Counted from the stretch's first letter, positions 8,755 through 18,427 are shown. The stretch is DNA of 64,000 nucleotides from Draconibacterium aestuarii (GCA_026671195.1 JAPOHD010000017.1:120132-184131); one strand, 5' to 3'. Notes: generated by a model not told the origin, from the sequence alone. Program-made: numbers and translations.

Positions 8755-10066
8755 CACTAGTGGGTATTAAAAATTAATAAACGTTCTTTGAAATTCTTTG
8801 TTAGTCGTACTTGTAGCGATTTTTGATAGCGTGACGATTTGAATTGAAAATACGGATTTTTGCATGCAAACAAGCAATTATCCATGAACCAAGGCAAATA
8901 TATCTTCGCACAACTTACAGATTTTTTACCCAGACGTGTATTCGACAGAATTGTCAGCAAACACAACGGGAATAAGTATGTGAGAACTTTTACATGCTGG
9001 AATCAAATGCTATGTATGGTATTTGGACAGCTAACTTCAAGAGACAGTATGAGAGATCTACTCTTAAGTCTTGAAGCTCATAAATCTAAATATTATCATC
9101 TCGGATTTGGTTCAACAATAACTCGAAGAAACCTTGGCAAAGCCAATGAAAAACGTAGTTATAAAATCTTTGAAGATTTTGCTTATGTTCTCATAGAGGA
9201 AGCACGTAAAAGCTGCTACAGAGCGGACTTTGAGGTCAACGTTGAAGGCAATGTTTATGCATTTGATTCATCAACAATAGATCTTTGTCTTAGTGTATTT
9301 TGGTGGGCTGAGTTTCGGAAAACAAAAGGAGGCATTAAACTGCACACCTTGTATGATATTAAAACATCAATACCTACGTTCCTGTATATCTCAAGTGCCA
9401 AAATGCACGATGTCAATGCACTTGATTTGATCCCATATGAGCCCAGAAGCTTTTATGTGATCGACAAAGCTTACATTGATTTTAAGAGATTGTACCATCT
9501 TCATCAGCAGCGGGCTTTCTTTGTTACACGGGCAAAAGATAACATGCGATTTAAGCGGATGTATTCAAACCCGGTTGACAAAGCAACCGGAGTGAGATAT
9601 GATCAAATCGGCAAACTGGAAACTTACTACCCAAGCAGAGATTATCCAGAGAAGCTTCGGAGAGTTAAATACTATGATTGTGAATCAGATAAGGAACTAA
9701 TCTTCCTTACCAACAATATGGAACTTAAACCTTCTGAAATAGCTTATTTGTACAAAAAGCGATGGGAAGTAGAACTGTTTTTCAAATGGATGAAACAGCA
9801 TCTCAAGATAAAATCCTTTTGGGGAACAACTATTAATGCTGTAAAAATCCAAATGTATTGTGCGATCATCGCATACTGCCTTGTTGCAATAATTGGTAAC
9901 AAATTGAAAGTTGACCGCTCAATCTACGAAATCCTACAAATCCTTAGCATATCTCTACTCGACAAAACTCCTGTAAAAGAAGTGCTTACGAAATACGATT
10001 ACAAAAATGTCAAAGAACTAAAAAATAAACAATTAATAATCAGCGGGTTTTAAGTGCCCGCTAATG
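8755..10066 (+). mobile_element. Complete IS4-family insertion sequence, 1312 bp
   Basis: The element has imperfect terminal inverted repeats: CACTAGTGGGTATTAAAAA at 8755-8773 and the complement of 10048-10066, matching at 14 of 19 positions. It is flanked by perfect 9-bp direct repeats and contains one intact transposase gene that fills most of it; the transposase stop codon lies inside the right repeat. Intact ends, intact gene and identical duplications suggest a recent insertion. It landed between the cysteine synthase leader (about 100 bp away) and the very end of the ABC permease gene. Confidence 0.92.
8884..10053 (+). CDS. IS4-family DDE transposase with DUF4372 N-terminus
   Basis: The 389-residue product starts at ATG 8884; the frame extends upstream to a TTG at 8860 but MNQGKYIFAQL is the usual beginning of the family. 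The N-terminal part (about residues 3-75) matches the DUF4372 type. The catalytic residues are Asp128 (YAFDSSTIDL), Asp194 (FYVIDKAYID) and Glu297 in the Y-2-R-3-E-6-K signature (YKKRWEVELFFKWMK). It catalyses cut-and-paste transposition of its own element. No frameshift or stop is seen, so it should be active. Confidence 0.93.
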   Translation: MNQGKYIFAQLTDFLPRRVFDRIVSKHNGNKYVRTFTCWNQMLCMVFGQLTSRDSMRDLLLSLEAHKSKYYHLGFGSTITRRNLGKANEKRSYKIFEDFAYVLIEEARKSCYRADFEVNVEGNVYAFDSSTIDLCLSVFWWAEFRKTKGGIKLHTLYDIKTSIPTFLYISSAKMHDVNALDLIPYEPRSFYVIDKAYIDFKRLYHLHQQRAFFVTRAKDNMRFKRMYSNPVDKATGVRYDQIGKLETYYPSRDYPEKLRRVKYYDCESDKELIFLTNNMELKPSEIAYLYKKRWEVELFFKWMKQHLKIKSFWGTTINAVKIQMYCAIIAYCLVAIIGNKLKVDRSIYEILQILSISLLDKTPVKEVLTKYDYKNVKELKNKQLIISGF

Positions 10067-10075
10067 ATTTGTTAA
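10067..10075. repeat. Right target-site duplication of the IS element
   Basis: Second copy of ATTTGTTAA. It contains the stop codon of the ABC permease (10072-10074, minus strand), so the insertion leaves that protein unchanged. Confidence 0.9.
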
Positions 10076-11412
10076 TTCTTATACCGCAACCATTTAATCA
10101 ATTCTTTAATATTCACCTTTTTACCGTACATCAACAATCCAATACGGTAAATCTTCGCGGCTGCAAAAATAGCTCCAACTGTAGTAAGAACCAATAATCC
10201 CATCGATAACAATAGTTCCCAGGCCGGTAGTCCGTAAGGCACTCTTGCCATCATTGCTACAGGCGATGTAAAAGGAATTATTGAACACCAAAATGCCAAT
10301 GATCCTTCCGGATTGCGTGCAATCGGAAACAAGAGCATAATGGAAAGAATTAGAGGGAAAGTTACCGGGAAAACCATCTGTTGTGAGTCTTCATCGTTAT
10401 CAACAGCTGCACCAACTGCACCTAAAAACGAACTGTAAAGCAGGTAGCCCGCTAAAAAGTAGAAAACAAATGAGAACATGATTAAAGGCAAATTCAGGTT
10501 GCCAACCATTTCCATTATTTCCATTACTTTATTTGGTTCGGCTGCCTGTGCCATTGCCGGATTCATTTGTCCCTGGCTTTCCATTAAACTCTGACTCATT
10601 TGCTGTGCCGATTCAGGAGAGAAGAATCCCTGGACAATAAAAAGCCCAACACCGCCTAATACCACCCAAATGGCAACCTGCGTTAATCCAACCAGTGCAG
10701 TTCCAATAATTTTACCAGCCATTAACTGACTAGGTTTTACCGATGAAATTATTACCTCAATAATGCGGCTTTTCTTTTCTTCCATTACACTGCGCATAAC
10801 CATGGCGCCGTACATAAACACAAAAAAGTAGATAAGTAAACCCATGGCATAACTTGCAATAAAAGCAACCACCGAAGAGCTTTTTTTAGCTTCACCTGAG
10901 TCTGAAATTTTAAGTGTGTTAAGTGTAATCCATGTTTTTGTCTTTTCCAAACGATCTTCCAAATCTGGAATTCCTGAATCTTCGATCACCTTTTGCCGTT
11001 TGTCATTTTCAATAAACCGGCTTAGTTTTCTTTCGATTTGTTCTGTTAATTCAAAGGGAAGTTGTTTTTCTGAAAATAACTGTGCCTGGTTGTTGGTATA
11101 AATCGTTCCGGGAATATACAGTACTGCGTAGTATTCGCTTCCTTTGATTTTTGATTTTAACTGTGCATATTCTTCTTTTGGAATAAAATGATAATTGGTA
11201 GTTCCCTGGTCACTAAACTCTCCCAAAAACAGAGTTGATTCGTCGTACACGGCTATGGTTCGTTCTTCGGTGTCGTCTTTAATCGAGAAATAGATTACCA
11301 GGCCATATACACCTGCTATCAAAAAAGGCATTAATATGGTTAAAATGATAAACGATTTCTTTTTAACCCGTTTTAAATATTCTTGCTTTAAAATTAGAAA
11401 TGTATTGTTCAT
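10072..11412 (-). CDS. ABC-2 type transporter permease (NatB-like)
   Basis: The 446-residue product has one N-terminal membrane helix (about residues 20-42), a large extracytoplasmic domain (about 45-185), and five to six helices in the C-terminal half, the layout of ABC2_membrane_3/NatB permeases. The EEKKSRIIEVIISSVKP segment before the core helices is the typical coupling motif. With the ATPase 7 bp upstream it would form an exporter of unknown substrate; NatAB homologues export sodium or small lipophilic compounds. The gene's last base before the stop and the stop itself lie in the target duplication of the neighbouring insertion sequence, yet the reading frame ends normally. Confidence 0.88.
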   Translation of the reverse strand: MNNTFLILKQEYLKRVKKKSFIILTILMPFLIAGVYGLVIYFSIKDDTEERTIAVYDESTLFLGEFSDQGTTNYHFIPKEEYAQLKSKIKGSEYYAVLYIPGTIYTNNQAQLFSEKQLPFELTEQIERKLSRFIENDKRQKVIEDSGIPDLEDRLEKTKTWITLNTLKISDSGEAKKSSSVVAFIASYAMGLLIYFFVFMYGAMVMRSVMEEKKSRIIEVIISSVKPSQLMAGKIIGTALVGLTQVAIWVVLGGVGLFIVQGFFSPESAQQMSQSLMESQGQMNPAMAQAAEPNKVMEIMEMVGNLNLPLIMFSFVFYFLAGYLLYSSFLGAVGAAVDNDEDSQQMVFPVTFPLILSIMLLFPIARNPEGSLAFWCSIIPFTSPVAMMARVPYGLPAWELLLSMGLLVLTTVGAIFAAAKIYRIGLLMYGKKVNIKELIKWLRYKN

Positions 11413-11419
11413 GGTGATT

Positions 11420-12343
11420 TTAGTTTTTGTTTGACTCCTGAACGGCTTTAATAAATACGTCGTTCATACTTGGTATAACTTCCTCGAACGAAATGATTTC
11501 GGCAGCCTGCATCAGGGCATGTAGTAGATCATTGTTGGAGTTTCCGTTCAGGTATTGAACTTTAAGGTTGTTGCCTTTCTGATTTTCGGAATGGCTTATT
11601 ATTTCGTAAGCCGTTCCAAGTGCCAGATCAACATTTTTAAAATCGCCCCGGTATTTTATGTCATAAATATTCGATTTGTATTTTTCCCGAATGGCATCGG
11701 TTGGGCCGTCTTCAATTTTCACCGATTTGTTTATAAGTGCAATGTTGTCGCACAATTCCTCTACCGATCCCATGTTGTGTGTCGAAAAAATAATGGTAGC
11801 ACCTTCTTTTTTCAGATTAAGAATTTCTTCTTTTAACAGGTTTGCATTAATAGGATCGAAACCACTAAATGGTTCGTCGAAAATCAGAAGTTTTGGTTTG
11901 TGCACCACAGTGGTAATAAACTGCACTTTTTGCTGCATCCCTTTTGAAAGTTCTTCCACCTTTTTATTCCACCAGCCCATTATTTCAAATTTCTCGAACC
12001 AGTATTTCAGGTTTTTTCGGGCATCCCGCTGCGACATTCCTTTTAATTGAGCCAGGTAAATAGCTTGTTCACCGATTTTTAACTTTTTATACAAGCCCCG
12101 TTCTTCGGGCAAATAGCCAATTTGCGAAATATCGGCACGGGTCATGGGTTTTCCATTTAAAAATATTTCGCCTTTGTCGGGTGCTGTTATTTGGTTAATA
12201 ATTCGTATTAATGTTGTTTTTCCGGCTCCATTTGGTCCCAATAAACCAAATATGCTTTGCTCTTGTACCGAAATGCTAACATCGCTTAAGGCTTTGGTCG
12301 ATGCAAAAACCTTTTCTACATTTCGCGCTTCAAATAATTCCAT
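11420..12343 (-). CDS. ABC transporter ATP-binding protein (NatA-like)
   Basis: From ATG 12343 the product is 307 residues and begins MELFEARNVEKVF; a 13-codon longer frame exists but lacks the family start. It has Walker A GPNGAGKTT (about residues 36-44), the signature LSKGMQQ, Walker B LLIFDEP and the switch His in IIFSTHNM, followed by a C-terminal extension typical of NatA/DUF4162 proteins. It powers the adjacent permease. The pair forms a two-gene operon with a 7-bp gap. Confidence 0.92.
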   Translation of the reverse strand: MELFEARNVEKVFASTKALSDVSISVQEQSIFGLLGPNGAGKTTLIRIINQITAPDKGEIFLNGKPMTRADISQIGYLPEERGLYKKLKIGEQAIYLAQLKGMSQRDARKNLKYWFEKFEIMGWWNKKVEELSKGMQQKVQFITTVVHKPKLLIFDEPFSGFDPINANLLKEEILNLKKEGATIIFSTHNMGSVEELCDNIALINKSVKIEDGPTDAIREKYKSNIYDIKYRGDFKNVDLALGTAYEIISHSENQKGNNLKVQYLNGNSNNDLLHALMQAAEIISFEEVIPSMNDVFIKAVQESNKN

Positions 12344-12420
12344 TGATTTTATTTTACAAATAGTATGAATTGACCTGTACAAATTACAGGATTACGATTA
12401 AACTTACTTTTAAATAAGGT

Positions 12421-12453
12421 ATAAAAATACCGGTTTCCCAAAGAAAACCGGTA
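12421..12453 (-). terminator. Intrinsic terminator behind the flotillin gene
   Basis: Arms TACCGGTTT (12428-12436) and AAACCGGTA (12445-12453) form a 9-bp stem; on the minus strand it is followed by ATTTTTAT. It ends the NfeD-flotillin transcript. Confidence 0.8.
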
Positions 12454-12481
12454 AACAATATTTAATTCATGATGAAATTAC

Positions 12482-13918
12482 TTATTCTTTAGGTGTAACT
12501 TCTGTTACCTCTTCAAATGCATCATTTTCATCTTTTGAGCTTTTAGTTTCTTCAGCAGGTTTAACTTCACCTTTCAGGTAATTGGGGAGTTCCATTCCGG
12601 CTGATTTGAAAATATCATCAAGTGGAGGAATAGAACCTAACATTCCCTGCATAAAGTTGGCAGTCGACGTTTTTCCATCTTTCCCGTTTCCGGTTTCCCA
12701 AACGGTAACTTTATCAATTTTAATGTTTTTAATGGCTTCCACCTGTGTTTTAACCAATTCCGGCAATTTGTCGGCAATCATCATTAACACCGCTTTTTGG
12801 GCATCGTTTCCGGCAGCTTTCACCAGTTGGTCGAAACCTTCAGCTTGTTTGCTTAAAATCTCGTAAATACCTTTTCCTTCGGCAGCCATTTTCATGTAAA
12901 TTGCATCGGCTTCACCTTTTGCAACTCTTCTGGTTTGTTCAGCCACTGCTTCTGCATCAATTTCCACTTTTTGTTTGTCGATCTCAGCAGGAACTACAAT
13001 GTTGGCAGTTTGTGTTGCTTTATCTCTTTCTGCACGAACCTGTTCAGCCAGTTTTTCTGCGGCATAAGCCTCCTGTAATGCTTGTGCATCGGTCACTTTT
13101 TCGGCAGCAACAGCACGGCGGTTTGCTTCTGCTTCTTTTTCCCTACGATCGGCATCCGAATTTGCAATGGTAACCTTGGCCACGTTTTCTCCTTCAACTG
13201 CTGTCGCATCGGCACTGGCAACCTGAACACGTTGTTCGCGGTGAGCCATTGCTTGTCCAACTTCTCCGTCACGGTTTTTTTCGGCAACACTTTTCTTCGC
13301 ATCATTTATAGCTTTTGCGGCTGCTTCTTTTCCTAATGCTTCAATGTAGCCCGACTCGTCGTTAATATCGGTTACGTTTACGTTAATCAGTTTTAGACCT
13401 ATTTTTTTCAGCTCGGCTTCTACGTTTGACGAAACGGCAGCAAGAAATAAATCACGGTTGCTGTTAATCTCTTCAATTTCCATGGTTGCAACTACCAAAC
13501 GCAACTGCCCGAAAATAATATCTTTGGCCAGGTTGCTGATTGATTCCTGAGATAATCCCAGAAGTCTTTCTGCGGCGTTATTCATCACATTCGGTTCGGT
13601 AGAAATACCTACTGTAAAACGAGAGGGTACATCAACACGGATGTTTTGTTTACTCAGTGCATTCGTCAGGTTGATTTCGATTGAAATTGGCGTTAAATCC
13701 AGAAATGCATACGAATGAATTATGGGCCAAATAAAAGAAGCACCACCGTGAATACATTTTGCAGAACGTGCCTGCTGGTCGGCACCTCGTCCGATTTTTC
13801 CGTATACAACCAGGATACGGTCGGAAGGACACCGTTTGTAACGCCTCATCATTGCTACAATGATGATAAAAATAAATAATGCAATAATTGTAATTAGAAT
13901 CACAAAATAATCGTTCAT
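12482..13918 (-). CDS. Flotillin-like membrane scaffold protein
   Basis: The 478-residue product has an N-terminal membrane hairpin (about residues 5-24), an SPFH/Band 7 domain (about 28-190), and a long Ala/Glu/Lys-rich coiled-coil region (about 200-370) ending in a short low-complexity acidic tail. This is the domain order of FloT/YuaG flotillins, which form large oligomers at the inner face of the membrane and organise microdomains. The upstream gene 21 bp away encodes an NfeD-like protein, the usual partner. Length fits the family. The role in this organism is inferred. Confidence 0.9.
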   Translation of the reverse strand: MNDYFVILITIIALFIFIIIVAMMRRYKRCPSDRILVVYGKIGRGADQQARSAKCIHGGASFIWPIIHSYAFLDLTPISIEINLTNALSKQNIRVDVPSRFTVGISTEPNVMNNAAERLLGLSQESISNLAKDIIFGQLRLVVATMEIEEINSNRDLFLAAVSSNVEAELKKIGLKLINVNVTDINDESGYIEALGKEAAAKAINDAKKSVAEKNRDGEVGQAMAHREQRVQVASADATAVEGENVAKVTIANSDADRREKEAEANRRAVAAEKVTDAQALQEAYAAEKLAEQVRAERDKATQTANIVVPAEIDKQKVEIDAEAVAEQTRRVAKGEADAIYMKMAAEGKGIYEILSKQAEGFDQLVKAAGNDAQKAVLMMIADKLPELVKTQVEAIKNIKIDKVTVWETGNGKDGKTSTANFMQGMLGSIPPLDDIFKSAGMELPNYLKGEVKPAEETKSSKDENDAFEEVTEVTPKE

Positions 13919-13939
13919 AAAATTTAATTTAAAGGGTTA

Positions 13940-14536
13940 TTAATTGCCTTGTTTTTTTACTAATAGAATGTGGTCGTCAATTACATTTTGAACCACAATA
14001 ATCGATGACGTTGGGATTGTTTCCTGGTCATCGGTAATCGCATCCAAGGTACGTACGGAGCCTTGAACATTTAACTGAACTTTGCCTATTCCTCCACGTT
14101 TTGCCGGAATTACAAGATATACTTCCCCTAATCTGCCAATTGCATTTTGCATTTTTAATGTACCACTTTCTGCAAGTTTCGACATAAAATAGAATAGGGA
14201 AGCCATTAGAAACATCATTAGCAAACCGCAGATGGTTGCAAAAACAATCACTTTAAGCGGATCGAATCCCAGATTGATAAAGCCAATTCCTGACCATCCA
14301 AAAACGGTAAAAAATGCGACTATGTTTTTTAACGAGATAAATTGAAATGGAATGGAATCGCCGTCTGCAATATCTGCATCTACATCGGTGTTTACATCTG
14401 TGTCAGCATCGCCTCCAAAAACGGTGAGAACCAGAAGAAGAAGGAAAATTACGGTTGCCGGAACTGTTATTGCCCAGAATACTTGTTCGAATACGCCTAT
14501 TTCAGACCAGTTCGGAAGGATTGAATTTAGTAGCAT
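13940..14536 (-). CDS. NfeD/YuaF-like membrane protein, flotillin partner
   Basis: The 198-residue product has three membrane helices (about residues 20-42, 68-90, 95-118) and a C-terminal OB-fold domain (about 125-198) as in NfeD1b/YuaF. Between helices 1 and 2 lies a short Asp-rich stretch (DADTDVNTDVDADIADGD) that could bind cations; this is unusual and worth note. It is the first gene of a two-gene operon with flotillin. A weak promoter may lie upstream (TTG, 19 bp, TAAATTTA). It probably regulates or anchors flotillin assemblies, by analogy with the B. subtilis pair. Confidence 0.85.
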   Translation of the reverse strand: MLLNSILPNWSEIGVFEQVFWAITVPATVIFLLLLVLTVFGGDADTDVNTDVDADIADGDSIPFQFISLKNIVAFFTVFGWSGIGFINLGFDPLKVIVFATICGLLMMFLMASLFYFMSKLAESGTLKMQNAIGRLGEVYLVIPAKRGGIGKVQLNVQGSVRTLDAITDDQETIPTSSIIVVQNVIDDHILLVKKQGN

Positions 14537-14666
14537 TGGATTAAATTTTGATTTATGATTTAAATTTACATAATATCAGGCTTTAACCAACGAATGATTA
14601 TTTATATAAATGCAATTTATAGGTTAGTTGACGTTTTTTTGGTGTAATTAAACGAAAAATGAAGTT

Positions 14667-15827
14667 TTAAAAATGATGATGAATACTCTCTTCCAGGTAA
14701 GGATGGTTTTTGGGAACTAGGCTGGCTTTTGCCAGAGTTGTAGCCACTACCAGTGAAAATAAACCAAGATAACCAATAAAAGTACCAACCTCGAGTAAGC
14801 CAAATTTTGCCTCGTGAACCGTTGCTGGCCAAATGATGTAATACAACTCGGTGTACTGGCCAATTATCAGAATAAGAATAACCGGAAACATGATTAATTT
14901 AGAGCGCGATGATTTTCGCGGCATCAGAATAAAGAAAGGTACAGCCCAGTTTAGTAGAATATTCACAAAGAATAATATTTGGTAAACACCATGTGAGCGA
15001 TGCACAAACCATGATGTTTCTTCCGGAATATTTCCGTACCAGATTAACATGTATTCGGCAAAATTGAAGTAGCCCCAAACAATACTGGTCATAAAAATAT
15101 AACGAGTAAAATCGTGCAGGTGACTTCTGTTCAGAATCTGCAATTTACCCATGCGCGATAATAAAATTACAATTAATGCAATTATTGATGATGCATGCAA
15201 CAAAGCTGCAATAAAACTTTTTCCTGCAAACAGAGTGCTAAACCAATGTGGCTCAAGCGACATTAACATATCGACCGAAAAAAGGCTGAATGTAAATGCG
15301 ATTATAAAAATGAAGATTTTTGAATAGAACTCTGATTTTTCAAAATATTCCATTCCTCCAACTTCGTCTTCTTTTAATGATATTTTTCGTAATAGTTTCG
15401 ACATGATTATCCACGCAGCAAAAAAGGCTACTACACGCGCAAAAAAGAAAGGTACATTTAAGTAAGGTGATTTAAATTGCAACAAGTGGTCGTGTTGTAC
15501 TTCTTCCTGGTGTGTCCATTCAAAAATGGAATGCATTCCGAAATACAGGATCACAAAGAATACGGCTGCAAACGGCAGCCAGGCAACCATGGCTTCGGGA
15601 ATACGTTTAAAACCTGCCGACCAGCCCGATTGGGTGATGTACTGAATTGCCCCGAAAAATGCGGCGCCAATTGCCAGAGAAACAAAGTAATAGTTGTTTA
15701 AAAGATAGTTTGCCCAGGTACGCTCAGCATCAAAAATAAATCCCAGTGTAAACGAAATTACACCAATGGCAATAAATGCATAACTCAGCATTTTAAACTT
15801 ATTCGAAATAACCAATCTCTCTTCCAT
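14667..15827 (-). CDS. actF: Alternative complex III subunit F (quinol:cytochrome c oxidoreductase)
   Basis: The 386-residue product is a polytopic membrane protein with about ten helices. Its sequence (for example AIQYITQSGWSAGF, IFEWTHQEE, GYFNFAEYMLIWYGNIPEETSWF) matches ActF. ActF and ActC are the two related integral membrane subunits of alternative complex III, which oxidises menaquinol and reduces a cytochrome c or the oxidase directly. It is the last gene of the act cluster; the flotillin pair follows on the same strand after 130 bp, and no oxidase genes are seen next to it. Confidence 0.9.
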   Translation of the reverse strand: MEERLVISNKFKMLSYAFIAIGVISFTLGFIFDAERTWANYLLNNYYFVSLAIGAAFFGAIQYITQSGWSAGFKRIPEAMVAWLPFAAVFFVILYFGMHSIFEWTHQEEVQHDHLLQFKSPYLNVPFFFARVVAFFAAWIIMSKLLRKISLKEDEVGGMEYFEKSEFYSKIFIFIIAFTFSLFSVDMLMSLEPHWFSTLFAGKSFIAALLHASSIIALIVILLSRMGKLQILNRSHLHDFTRYIFMTSIVWGYFNFAEYMLIWYGNIPEETSWFVHRSHGVYQILFFVNILLNWAVPFFILMPRKSSRSKLIMFPVILILIIGQYTELYYIIWPATVHEAKFGLLEVGTFIGYLGLFSLVVATTLAKASLVPKNHPYLEESIHHHF

Positions 15828-15845
15828 ATCAGACTGTTTTGAAAT

Positions 15846-16421
15846 CTATTTCTGTAATTCGTTTTTAATATATATCGCAATTTTCCAGCGGTCTTCCGGG
15901 CGTATCATGGAACCGTGTTCTGCCATAATGCCGTGGCCAACAGTTATTACATGAAAAATATCGGCATCCGGATTTGCCATCATTTTTTCGCTCAGCAAAC
16001 TCGCCGGGGGATAAGGGTATTTTTTATTTACATACAACGCACCTTTACCATCTCCATTTTCGCCATGACATTGCATACAATAAATGCCATACATTCTTTT
16101 TCCCCGCTGCAGATTCTCAGGTGATGCTTCCAATTCGTTCACAAGCGTTGCAGCAGCCAAAATCCGGTCTTCGTCGTTTTTTTGATACACATAAGGAACT
16201 GTTCCGCGCGGAATGGTACCTGCCACAGGTGGTTGCATGGTTTTATTGTCCGAAAAGTTTGGATTCTTGGTATAGCTTTCGTAGGCCGATGAGTGTGCCA
16301 TATCGTCGAAATATTCGTAACCGGTTGTTCTACGGTTAAAATCGCACGACGATATCAGGGCAAATGTCAAAAGCAGAAAGGCAAAACCCAGTCCTTTTTG
16401 TATGTATTTTTCTACCTTCAT
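15846..16421 (-). CDS. actE: Alternative complex III subunit E, monohaem cytochrome c lipoprotein
   Basis: The 191-residue product carries a lipoprotein signal (lipidated Cys26 in LISSC) and one class I cytochrome c domain with CMQCH (Cys115, Cys118, His119) near the C-terminal half; Met in MIRPEDRWKIA is a likely distal ligand. ActE is the peripheral monohaem cytochrome of the complex on the periplasmic face. It lies 18 bp from actF and 20 bp from actD, all co-oriented. Confidence 0.92.
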   Translation of the reverse strand: MKVEKYIQKGLGFAFLLLTFALISSCDFNRRTTGYEYFDDMAHSSAYESYTKNPNFSDNKTMQPPVAGTIPRGTVPYVYQKNDEDRILAAATLVNELEASPENLQRGKRMYGIYCMQCHGENGDGKGALYVNKKYPYPPASLLSEKMMANPDADIFHVITVGHGIMAEHGSMIRPEDRWKIAIYIKNELQK

Positions 16422-16441
16422 AGTATCTTAATTAGTCACAA

Positions 16442-16939
16442 TTATTCAATTTCTCCGAATTCCAAAATAATGGATTCAATGTCTTTACTTTTATCACCCA
16501 TGCTTTCTTTATCAATCACCATTACAAATTTATCGTCGGTAGCTCGTTCGTGGAAAATCTCCGGTTTCTTCCCCGGGAAAACCTGTGCACGTGCCGAAAA
16601 GGTAAAAAGCGTTAATAAGGTTATTGATAAAATAGTAGCAACAATGGTAACCACAATAAACGACGGGAATGCGTTAAATGGTTTCCCTCCATATTGAAGA
16701 GGCCAGTCGATTACTGCTGCATACGTTAGAAAGCCAAGTATTCCGGTGGCGGCAAACAAACCGTAGAAAAAGGCAGCATGCGTAATTCTGGTTTTTGTGG
16801 GCATCCCTTCCAGTATTTCATGAACCGGATAAGGAGTATACACTTCAAGCGGCAGAATTCCCTTCTCTTTCACTTTTTCGAAAGCATCAACCAATGTTGC
16901 TTCATCGTTAAAAACGCCAAGGATATAATTTTTACTCAT
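16442..16939 (-). CDS. actD: Alternative complex III subunit D (DUF3341)
   Basis: The 165-residue product begins with a cytoplasmic ferredoxin-like part (YILGVFNDEATLVDAFEKVKE) and has two membrane helices (about residues 55-77 and 95-117), the DUF3341 layout of ActD. It is a small structural subunit of alternative complex III. Its start overlaps the end of actC by 8 bp, indicating translational coupling. Confidence 0.92.
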   Translation of the reverse strand: MSKNYILGVFNDEATLVDAFEKVKEKGILPLEVYTPYPVHEILEGMPTKTRITHAAFFYGLFAATGILGFLTYAAVIDWPLQYGGKPFNAFPSFIVVTIVATILSITLLTLFTFSARAQVFPGKKPEIFHERATDDKFVMVIDKESMGDKSKDIESIILEFGEIE

Positions 16940-18317
16940 GACTTGTAGCTTTTAATTTTCCGTGGTTTGGTTTATCAAATTTGGCCACACTCTTTAATTC
17001 TGAAATGGCAATCATTGGGATGAAGCGGAAGAACAGCAGAACTCCGGCAATAAACATTCCAAGTGTTCCGATAAAGAAACCTATTTCAACCCAGGTTGGA
17101 GAATAAGGTGCCCAACCGGAGGGCAGGTAGTCGCGGCTTAACGAGGTTACAACAATATTAAAACGCTCAAACCACATTCCTATATTTATTATGATGGAGA
17201 TGGTAAACACCACCCACATATTCCGCCGCATTTTTTTAAACCAGAACAATTGTGGAACTACCGCATTGGCCACAAACATAATCCAAAACTGGTAAGCATA
17301 TTCACCAAATAAACGTGTTCTGAAAAACAGATACGTTTCGTAATCAGAACCGGAATACCAGGCCATAAATATCTCTGTCATGTAGGCGGTTCCCATTATT
17401 AGCGAAATAAAAATTAGCACACGGCAAACCGCATCAACATGCGAATCGGTAATAAAATCATTCATTTTGTACAATCCGCGCATGGTTATTACGAGCGTAA
17501 GCACCATGGCAAATCCCGAGAAAATAGCTCCAACCACAAAGTAAGGAGGAAAAATGGTTGTGTGCCAGCCAGGTTTTACCGAAACAGCAAAGTCGGTTGA
17601 TACAATGGAGTGTACCGAAACCACCAAAACGGCAGCAATTCCTCCCAGTACAAAACTCAAAGCTTCAAAACGTAACCACTCTTTACTCGAACCGGTCCAG
17701 CCGAATGAGAAGAAACCATAAACTGCTTTTTTTATTTTAGATTTGGCCGTGTCGCGGATGGTCGCAAAATCGGGCACCATTCCAAAATACCAGAAACTGG
17801 CTGAAATAAGCAAATAAGCCGAAATTGCTACAAAGTCCCAGAATAGTGGTGAGTTAAAGTTTACCCAAAGTGGCCCTCTTGTATTCGGATAAGGGAAAAT
17901 GTAGAAGAATAACCACGGTCTTCCCATGTGTAACAAGGGGAATAAACTGGCACAAAATACAGCTACAACTGTCATCGCCTCTGCAGCCCGGTTAATAGCT
18001 GTCCGCCATTTTTGCCTTAATATGAGCAGGAAAATAGAAAAGGCTGTTCCGGCATGACCAATACCAATCCACCACACAAAGTTGATGATGGCCCAACCCC
18101 AGGCAACTGAGTTGTTAACTCCCCAGGTTCCAATTCCGGTTGAAATGGTAATGTATTTACAATACAATCCGAAACCAAACATTCCAAGACTGACCAACAT
18201 GGCTGCATACCACCAAAGTGGTGTTTTTGCATGAATGGGTTTAATAATTTCCTGCGATATCTGGCTTAAGCTCTTATCGCCATCAATTAATCTTCCCCTT
18301 ACCGCTGAATTATACAT
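16932..18317 (-). CDS. actC: Alternative complex III subunit C (NrfD/PsrC family)
   Basis: The 461-residue product has about ten membrane helices and belongs to the NrfD/PsrC polysulfide-reductase-type family. It is thought to hold the menaquinol site and interact with the iron-sulfur part of ActB. Sequence marks such as WWIGIGHAGTAFS and the conserved HMGRPWLFFYIFPYPN segment are typical. Unlike the other act genes it is separated from its upstream neighbour actB by 206 bp that contain a palindromic repeat. Confidence 0.93.
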   Translation of the reverse strand: MYNSAVRGRLIDGDKSLSQISQEIIKPIHAKTPLWWYAAMLVSLGMFGFGLYCKYITISTGIGTWGVNNSVAWGWAIINFVWWIGIGHAGTAFSIFLLILRQKWRTAINRAAEAMTVVAVFCASLFPLLHMGRPWLFFYIFPYPNTRGPLWVNFNSPLFWDFVAISAYLLISASFWYFGMVPDFATIRDTAKSKIKKAVYGFFSFGWTGSSKEWLRFEALSFVLGGIAAVLVVSVHSIVSTDFAVSVKPGWHTTIFPPYFVVGAIFSGFAMVLTLVITMRGLYKMNDFITDSHVDAVCRVLIFISLIMGTAYMTEIFMAWYSGSDYETYLFFRTRLFGEYAYQFWIMFVANAVVPQLFWFKKMRRNMWVVFTISIIINIGMWFERFNIVVTSLSRDYLPSGWAPYSPTWVEIGFFIGTLGMFIAGVLLFFRFIPMIAISELKSVAKFDKPNHGKLKATSHE

Positions 18318-18348
18318 AGGCTTTTATGCTTTTTTATTTTTTTCATTT

Positions 18349-18427
18349 CTGCCATTTCGACGACGCAGGAGGAGAAATCTGTTTCAATGAGAGAGATTTC
18401 TCAGTCGTACCTCCTTCGAAATGACAG
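18349..18427. repeat. Palindromic dispersed repeat inside the act operon
   Basis: A 32-bp left arm (18349-18380, starting CTGCCATTTCGACGACGCAG) is followed after 13 bp by an inverted imperfect copy (18394-18427). The left arm matches 63488-63519 at 28 of 32 positions, so it is a dispersed family. It fills most of the actC-actB gap. Confidence 0.75.

Noticed and set aside
12582..13336. Plus-strand ORFs across the flotillin gene
   Set aside because: Antisense shadows of a clear flotillin gene with low-complexity coiled-coil codons.
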